Origin: an uncultured Eggerthella sp.
GTDB taxonomy: Bacteria; Actinomycetota; Coriobacteriia; Coriobacteriales; Eggerthellaceae
Assembly (NCBI GenBank): GCA_900542265.1
Contig: UQML01000022.1
Coordinates: forward strand, 1 to 28,553
Direction: 5' to 3'
DNA length: 28,553 bases
In this document: piece after piece, positions 23,612-28,553 of the stretch
How the letters are laid out: each line of letters starts with the position of its first letter
Numbering within the stretch: position 1 is the first letter of the stretch
Notes under the pieces: generated by a model
Told to the model about the DNA's origin: nothing
Database searches by the model: none
What the model saw: only the letters and a program-made list of their open reading frames with translations
Position numbers and translations under genes: made by a program

Positions 23612-24424
23612 CTATTCAATTTCTGCGAACCCCTGGTCGTAGAGCATCTTAGGAATCTTGCCATAGCGCAAATAGGGAATGGTGTAATAATCGGCCACTT
23701 CTTGGGTCCACGATCCGTCTTTGCAGTTTGAACTGCGCGTTGCTAGATACGTGTGGTAGTCCACGTCATACTTATGTATCAACGCTCGCAAATCCACATC
23801 ATAGGAATTCTCGAAGAAAACAACATCCTGCGGCAAGCGCGGCTTCATATCAGGATCTGCTGCTGGATGCCCGATGCAAAACCCGCAAACAGGAAACACG
23901 TAGCGAGGAAGCCCTAAAAGCTCCACCATCTCTAACCCCTGCTCTCTGGCCGAACCGATGCAACAGGTTCCCAGACCGAGCGATTCGGCAGCGATCGTAG
24001 CAGAACCTAAAGCAATGCCCACCTCGGTCGTGCCCACGATAATATTATCCGCTACGCGCGTAACTCGATCGAACTCTTCTTCGCTGCAGTCGCACGCGAT
24101 CCAAGTGCGATAGAAATCAGCGCAAAACATCCAGAATACCGGCGCTTCACGTACGTGTTCTTGAGACCCACAAAGCTCATAAGCTTTCTGACGCTTGATA
24201 GGGTTATCGACAGAAACGATGGAAACATGTTGGAAGTTGCACCAGTTAGGACCATGCTGAACCGCTTCGATGATGGCACGAAGGTCAGCCTCGTCCACGG
24301 GTTCATCAGTATATGCACGGATGCTCTTATGATGAAGCATTTGCTCGAGTACTGGATCGTTTTCGGTAATGCTCTTGATTGCGCAAGACCAATCACTTTG
24401 TTTCTCTGTTTTCACATCACTCAT
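23612..24424 (-). CDS. NfsA/Frp-type nitroreductase family oxidoreductase
   Basis: This 270-residue FMN-dependent NAD(P)H oxidoreductase shows family features: HHKSIRAYTDEPVDEADLRAIIEAVQHGPNWCNFQHVSIV (FMN phosphate binding by the S-I-R segment), VREAPVFWMFCADFYR, VGIALGSATIAAESLGLGTCCIGSAR, and PVCGFCIGHPAADPDMKPRLP with the C-terminal YDVDLRALIHKYD. The start ATG 24424 is chosen because GGAGGGG lies 4 nt upstream; a TTG four codons earlier has no SD. The physiological substrate cannot be told. It follows narJ by 62 nt on the same strand and may share its transcript. Confidence 0.88.
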   Translation of the reverse strand: MSDVKTEKQSDWSCAIKSITENDPVLEQMLHHKSIRAYTDEPVDEADLRAIIEAVQHGPNWCNFQHVSIVSVDNPIKRQKAYELCGSQEHVREAPVFWMFCADFYRTWIACDCSEEEFDRVTRVADNIIVGTTEVGIALGSATIAAESLGLGTCCIGSAREQGLEMVELLGLPRYVFPVCGFCIGHPAADPDMKPRLPQDVVFFENSYDVDLRALIHKYDVDYHTYLATRSSNCKDGSWTQEVADYYTIPYLRYGKIPKMLYDQGFAEIE

Positions 24425-24486
24425 AAACCCCTCCAAAACATCAATGAGCCGTAATCTTTTTTACCTAGAAAAAATATCTTGCTTCA

Positions 24487-25116
24487 CTACTGCGAAGAGC
24501 ATGAAGGCACCGGATTGATAGAGCCACCAAACGTAACGGGGGCTTCATAATATTCTGCATCAAGGGTGGGGATCATCTCATTTGTTGAACGCTCATCCAC
24601 TATGTTGCGTTCAACTCCTGCAAAACTCAAAAGTGCCGCAGTCGCCGCCTCCCAAGGACTCCCATCAAGCTGAAGTTCTCGATCAATTTTCTTAATAGGA
24701 TCACCTGTGCTTTCAAGCCAGAGAAGCGCATCTTCGCGTTTAAGGCCAGAAAGGAATTCGAGAAAAACAGGTAAATGATCAGGAAGTTCAGTCGTTGCTA
24801 GATCTAGTCCGTGTTCTTTATAAAGCCTGTTGAGCTCTACCATAACATGCCCTCTATCACGAGAATCTCCCTGTGTATGTTCAAAAAGATTGAGACTTGT
24901 CTGCTTCCCAATATCAAATGTTGCAACATAGGCGGACTGAAGTGATGTCAAATCTGTCTCTTTGATCCACGTGATAAACGCATCTAAACGTTCTTTTGAT
25001 TCTGCGTCTAATTCTTCACTTTCTTGGAGTACTCCTTCGATCTCTGGAAGGCTTTGTAGAAAGTCCTCATCAGGATAAAGCATAAGATTAGCAAGAGCTT
25101 TCAATTCCCAGATCAT
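24487..25116 (-). CDS. narJ: Nitrate reductase assembly chaperone NarJ (TorD/DmsD superfamily)
   Basis: This 209-residue all-helical chaperone holds apo-NarG while the molybdenum cofactor and Fe-S cluster are inserted; it is not part of the final enzyme. The signature SAYVATFDIGKQTSLNLFEHTQGDSRDRGHVMVELNRLYKEHGLDL is characteristic of NarJ, with LPVFLEFLS downstream. It is intermediate in length between Bacillus (about 180) and E. coli (236) forms. It is not between narH and narI but faces away from narK-narG across a shared control region. A perfect TATAAT at 25179-25184 probably belongs to its promoter. SD: AAGGACTATGAG, weak to moderate. Confidence 0.93.
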   Translation of the reverse strand: MIWELKALANLMLYPDEDFLQSLPEIEGVLQESEELDAESKERLDAFITWIKETDLTSLQSAYVATFDIGKQTSLNLFEHTQGDSRDRGHVMVELNRLYKEHGLDLATTELPDHLPVFLEFLSGLKREDALLWLESTGDPIKKIDRELQLDGSPWEAATAALLSFAGVERNIVDERSTNEMIPTLDAEYYEAPVTFGGSINPVPSCSSQ

Positions 25117-25413
25117 CTCTCATAGTCCTTTCAAGACGCTTACCTGGTCAAAATTGCGCGCAAAATAGATTTCGATTCATTATAGAGAGCATTTAATCAG
25201 CCAACAGAAAAAGTCACACTAATGTTTACTCTGACAAGGAGTTTAATCCACGTTTCAATTATCCAGCTAAAGCAACAAATAGCTTACAGGTTGATCAAGA
25301 AACGTTCACTACTAGCTTTTAAACAGATATCCAAAAGATACCAATAGGTATGCTTATGAAAAAATTGTGAAGTTGTTTTCGCGATAATTTTTCCACGACA
25401 GAGGTAGGTTGTT
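25117..25413. promoter_or_regulatory. Divergent narJ / narK control region (297 bp, no gene)
   Basis: No reading frame of note lies here. Toward narJ: a perfect -10 TATAAT (25179-25184, minus) without a good -35, and a 10-bp palindrome TTGCGCGCAA (25154-25163) in the leader. Toward narK: a possible -10 GATAAT (25383-25388) with no recognisable -35, as expected for an activator-dependent promoter, and the inverted repeat described separately at 25338-25351. No canonical FNR site (TTGAT-N4-ATCAA) was found. Confidence 0.6.
25338..25351. promoter_or_regulatory. Inverted repeat upstream of narK
   Basis: ATACC-AATA-GGTAT is a perfect 5-bp inverted repeat with a 4-bp spacer, centred about 50 bp upstream of the predicted narK transcription start. 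Its TACC/GGTA arms recall NarL heptamers, but it does not fit the 7-2-7 layout. It may be the operator of an unidentified nitrate or redox regulator. Confidence 0.35.
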
Positions 25414-26706
25414 ATGAAAGCCGACATCAAAGAATGGGATCCGGAAAACCCCAAAAAGTGGGACAAGCGATTAGCCTGGACTACGGTTTGGATCTCAACA
25501 TTTTCGCTAACCTTCGGATTCTGCGCATGGTATCTTGTACCGTCATTGGCACCGCACCTTAATGCGGTAGGATTTCACCTTGATGCAAGTCAACTCTATT
25601 GGCTTGTAGCGATGGTTGGCCTCTCAGCAGGTACCTTACGTATCATCTGGACCTTCCTACCCCCTCTGATGGGAACACGAAAACTGGTCTTTATGTCTAC
25701 GGCTCTGCTACTCATCCCTCTCGGATGCTGGATTTATGCCGTAACAAATCCAGGTCTTCCCTTTGAGCTATTAATGTTCTTTTCTTTCCTTGCTGGTATT
25801 GGTGGCGGTACCTTCTCAGGGCTTATGGCATCGACCAATTATTACTTCCCTAAGTCAAAACGCGGCTTTGCACTCGGTGTTCAAGGCGGTTTATCAGACT
25901 TCGGAACGTCGCTTGTTCAATTTGTAACGCCCATCGTCATTACCTTCTCCGTATTCGGAATTTTAGGATCACCTCAACATGAGGTTGTACAGGGACAAGT
26001 AAGAGATATTTGGCTCCAGAACGCTGGATGGGTTTGGGTGCCACTCGTTATCATTCTTTCTATCTTAGCTATTGTTTTGTTGCGCTCGGTTCCCGTAACA
26101 GCAAACTTTAAAACCCAGCTCTCTATCTTCAAGAGCAAGCACACATGGTTCATGACGTTATTCTATTACGGAACGTTCGCAACTTTTGCTGGCTTGGGTG
26201 CCCATTTTGCTTTAATGGGCGACACCATCTTTAGTAATGTTGCTGGAGCTCCTTCAGCAATTGCCTTTGCGTGGGTCGGCCCCGCTATTGGCGCGCTCGC
26301 ACGCGTTGGCGCTGGTAAAGTCTCTGACAAAATTCGTGGTGGACGCGTAACTACCATCATGGCTGCCGCCACCATCATTGGTCTTGTTTTCCTCTGCATC
26401 TACAAACCTGATTCCATTGCAGGTTGCTGGATCTGGATGGCAGCTATGTGGTGGGTGTTCTTCTGGACAGGGTGCGGCAATGCATCAACAACCCAACAAA
26501 TGGCAGTACTTTTCCCGCCCGTTCAAGGTGGAGCCGTCGTTGGGTGGACTTCAGCAATCGGAGCATATGGTCCTTTCACTATTGGCATGCTCCTTGCTGC
26601 AACAAGCCCTCTTGTGATGTTTACCGTAACGGCCGTTATCTTCGCTGCCATCCTTGTACTCAATATCGCATTTTATGACAGGAAGAATGCACCTAATCGT
26701 TGTTAA
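25414..26706 (+). CDS. narK: NarK-type nitrate/nitrite MFS transporter
   Basis: This 430-residue major facilitator protein imports nitrate or exchanges it for nitrite. About 12 membrane segments are visible. The nitrate signature in helix 5 reads GIGGGTFSGLMASTNYYFPK followed by RGFALGVQGGLSDFGTSLVQF, and the second in helix 11 region is GCGNASTTQQMAVLFPP with GGAVVGWTSAIGAYGPF. The cytoplasmic loop motif ARVGAGKVSDKIRGGR is typical of MFS proteins. Whether it is a NarK1 (proton symport) or NarK2 (antiport) type cannot be decided by eye. ATG 25414 is preceded by AGAGGTAGG. It is followed by narG after 96 bp on the same strand. Confidence 0.93.
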   Translation: MKADIKEWDPENPKKWDKRLAWTTVWISTFSLTFGFCAWYLVPSLAPHLNAVGFHLDASQLYWLVAMVGLSAGTLRIIWTFLPPLMGTRKLVFMSTALLLIPLGCWIYAVTNPGLPFELLMFFSFLAGIGGGTFSGLMASTNYYFPKSKRGFALGVQGGLSDFGTSLVQFVTPIVITFSVFGILGSPQHEVVQGQVRDIWLQNAGWVWVPLVIILSILAIVLLRSVPVTANFKTQLSIFKSKHTWFMTLFYYGTFATFAGLGAHFALMGDTIFSNVAGAPSAIAFAWVGPAIGALARVGAGKVSDKIRGGRVTTIMAAATIIGLVFLCIYKPDSIAGCWIWMAAMWWVFFWTGCGNASTTQQMAVLFPPVQGGAVVGWTSAIGAYGPFTIGMLLAATSPLVMFTVTAVIFAAILVLNIAFYDRKNAPNRC

Positions 26707-26802
26707 AAAGTTCTGTCATGCAGTAACGACTGGTAAATGACAACACTATCCCCGTACTCGAGTTGGTTTAACCACTTGAAGTCATGACGAATAGAGGTTC
26801 AT

Positions 26803-28553
26803 ATGTCAAAATTCACTGAAGGCTCGCTGTTCTTCAAGAAACGCGTAGGAAGTTATGCTGACGGATGGGGCGAAATAACTGACGAGAACCGCAATTGGGA
26901 AGATGCTTATCGAGACCGGTGGGCTCACGACAAAATCGTACGTTCCACACATGGAGTTAACTGTACTGGATCATGCAGTTGGAAGATTTATGTTAAGGAC
27001 GGCATTGTTACGTGGGAAACCCAACAAACCGATTATCCTCCTACCCCTTGCGGTGTTCCCAATCATGAACCCCGTGGATGTCCTCGTGGTGCAGGATATT
27101 CATGGTATCTCTACAGCGCAGCCCGCGTTAAGCATCCTTTAATTCGTGCTCAACTACGCGACGCATGGCGGCGTGAGCGTGCTCATCATGAACCACTTGA
27201 GGCGTGGAGGCGCATTGTTGAAGATCCTGACACGCGCAAAAGCTATGTACAAGTACGCGGATTAGGTGATCTTGTCCGTACAAGTTGGGATGAAGCATCC
27301 GAAATTATTGCAGCTGCCAATCTGTATACCATTGAAAAATATGGTCCAGATCGTATTGCGGGCTTCTCGCCTATCCCTGGTTATTCTATGGTGTCTTACG
27401 GTGCGGGTGTTCGCTACCTTTCACTCATAGGCGCAACCGCTCTTTCGTTCTATGATTGGTATTGCGACTTACCCCCTTCCTCCCCTCAAACCTTTGGCGA
27501 GCAGACCGATGTACCTGAATCAGAAGCGTGGTATTACTCTAACTACATTCTTTGCTGGGGTACTAATATTTCAATGACACGCACCCCTGATGCCCACTTC
27601 ATGATTGAAGCGCGCTATAACGGAGCAAAGCTTGTCAACGTATGCCCCGATTATTGCGAAAGCACAAAAGATGCAGACTGGTGGCTTCATCCTAAACAAG
27701 GTACTGATGCCGCCATGGCGCTTGCTATGAATTTCGTAATTTTCAAAGAATTCCATCTGGATAATCCTGATCCATACTTTACTGATTACGTAAGGAAGTT
27801 CACTGATCTCCCTATATTGGTTCGCTTGGATAAGCGCACCAGTAACGATGCATATGTTCCTGGACGTACTCTTCGCGCAAGTGATCTTGAGGCTTATAGC
27901 AAGGCAGGCAATAGTCAGTGGAAAACTGTTGTTTGGGATGATATAAGCGATGGTCTTGTCGTACCCCAAGGCTCAATTGGATACCGATGGGAGCAAGAGG
28001 AACACGGGGATGAGGGCAAATGGAACACGCTCGAAATTGATGGAGAAACTGGCAAAAATATTCATCCTCGTTTAAGTTTCATAGATTCTTCAGATGAAGT
28101 AGTCACACTCAATGTTCCCTATTTTGGCGATGAGAGTATTCCCCTTTTTGAAGGCAACAACGACGAAGGCCCAATATTACAGCGTGCAGTACCCGTAAAG
28201 AAAATCTCAACAACTGAAGGTGAAGTACTTGTTACAACAGTCTTCGATTTATTTGGTGCATTCTTAGGTATAGATCGCGGAATTGGTGGTCAGGTAGCAA
28301 AAGATGAGATGGACAATGTCCCCTTCACGCCTCGTTGGCAAGAATCCATCACGGGCGTGCGTGCTGATGACGTCATACGTCTTGCACGAGAGTTTGCTAC
28401 TGCCGCTTCTACCACCAAGGGAAGAGCTTGCGTACTCATGGGCGCAGGACTCAATCAATGGTATCAAACTGACAATGCTTATCGTTGTATTATGAACATC
28501 CTCATGCTCTGCGGAACCGTAGGCGTTCCTGGAGGCGGCTGGTGTCACTACGT
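26803..28553 (+). CDS. narG: Respiratory nitrate reductase alpha subunit NarG, first 583 residues (partial)
   Basis: The frame is open from ATG 26803 (SD AGAGG) to the window end with no stop, so it is truncated by the window. NarG holds the Mo-bisMGD site that reduces nitrate to nitrite; full length is about 1,200-1,250 residues. The ligands of the N-terminal [4Fe-4S] cluster are all present, His50, Cys54, Cys58 and Cys93 (STHGVNCTGSCSWKIY, EPRGCPRG), and the Mo ligand Asp222 lies in YCDLPPSSPQTFGEQTDVPES, with numbering identical to E. coli NarG. This is the cytoplasm-facing NarG type; no classical Tat twin-arginine signal is visible in MSKFTEGSLFFKKRVGSYADG. The region about 350-490 has insertions relative to E. 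coli and deserves alignment. narH and narI should follow. Confidence 0.96.
   Translation, partial: MSKFTEGSLFFKKRVGSYADGWGEITDENRNWEDAYRDRWAHDKIVRSTHGVNCTGSCSWKIYVKDGIVTWETQQTDYPPTPCGVPNHEPRGCPRGAGYSWYLYSAARVKHPLIRAQLRDAWRRERAHHEPLEAWRRIVEDPDTRKSYVQVRGLGDLVRTSWDEASEIIAAANLYTIEKYGPDRIAGFSPIPGYSMVSYGAGVRYLSLIGATALSFYDWYCDLPPSSPQTFGEQTDVPESEAWYYSNYILCWGTNISMTRTPDAHFMIEARYNGAKLVNVCPDYCESTKDADWWLHPKQGTDAAMALAMNFVIFKEFHLDNPDPYFTDYVRKFTDLPILVRLDKRTSNDAYVPGRTLRASDLEAYSKAGNSQWKTVVWDDISDGLVVPQGSIGYRWEQEEHGDEGKWNTLEIDGETGKNIHPRLSFIDSSDEVVTLNVPYFGDESIPLFEGNNDEGPILQRAVPVKKISTTEGEVLVTTVFDLFGAFLGIDRGIGGQVAKDEMDNVPFTPRWQESITGVRADDVIRLAREFATAASTTKGRACVLMGAGLNQWYQTDNAYRCIMNILMLCGTVGVPGGGWCHY

Noticed and set aside
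25291..25298. TTGATCAA as an FNR/CRP-type site
   Set aside because: The FNR site needs a 4-bp spacer between TTGAT and ATCAA; an 8-bp palindrome of this kind is common by chance.
27571..27969. 132-residue minus-strand frame
   Set aside because: Antisense to narG, whose catalytic motifs and numbering prove the plus-strand reading.

Overview
The window reads as ordinary chromosome from a low-to-mid GC (mid-40s % by eye) member of the Actinomycetota, most likely class Coriobacteriia. This placement is an inference. It rests on the gene order rplU-rpmA-obgE-proB-proA-nadD-yqeK-rsfS, on an actinobacterial-type OmpR-family regulator beside glnA, on an anaerobic respiratory nitrate reductase locus, and on a CtkA/HipA-like kinase of a kind common in Coriobacteriia and Clostridia. 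The first 31 bases are not biological: they are an Illumina Nextera (Tn5) read-2 adapter, so the window starts at an assembly end.

Layout. 32-428: start of a HipA/CtkA-like kinase gene, cut by the contig end. 583-659: tRNA-Asp with its own promoter and terminator. 727-7774 (minus): a cell-elongation operon mreB-mreC-mreD-mrdA(PBP2)-rodA followed by a DUF697 protein with what looks like a degenerate GTPase domain. 7977-10512 (minus): ndk, a TPR membrane protein, a cyclophilin and tRNA-Arg(CCG). 10608-11957 (plus): an RlmD/RumA-type Fe-S rRNA methyltransferase. 12070-18586 (minus): ribosome assembly, proline and NAD genes (rplU-rpmA, then obgE-proB-proA-nadD-yqeK-rsfS). 18720-23402 (minus): a tightly packed glnA - atypical response regulator - polA unit. 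23612-25116 (minus): a nitroreductase and narJ. 25414-28553 (plus): narK and the first 583 codons of narG, which runs off the window. The narG reading frame has no stop inside the window.

The most interesting part is the glnA control region (23403-23520). It has a good sigma-70-type promoter and a GlnR-box-like motif overlapping the -35. Between that promoter and the glnA ribosome binding site lies a strong intrinsic-terminator hairpin with a U-run, so glnA expression probably requires antitermination or read-through. The gene directly after glnA is a regulator whose phosphoacceptor Asp is replaced by Glu, making it a GlnR-like candidate, and its stop codon abuts the polA start. This suggests a self-contained nitrogen-control circuit with polA as a passenger.

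A second theme is the nitrate locus. narJ, normally inside narGHJI, is here divergent from narK-narG across a 297-bp control region. A third is that five intergenic gaps carry short tandem repeats of unrelated sequence (7-, 10-, 11- and 14-bp periods). No IS element, CRISPR array, rRNA or prophage was seen.
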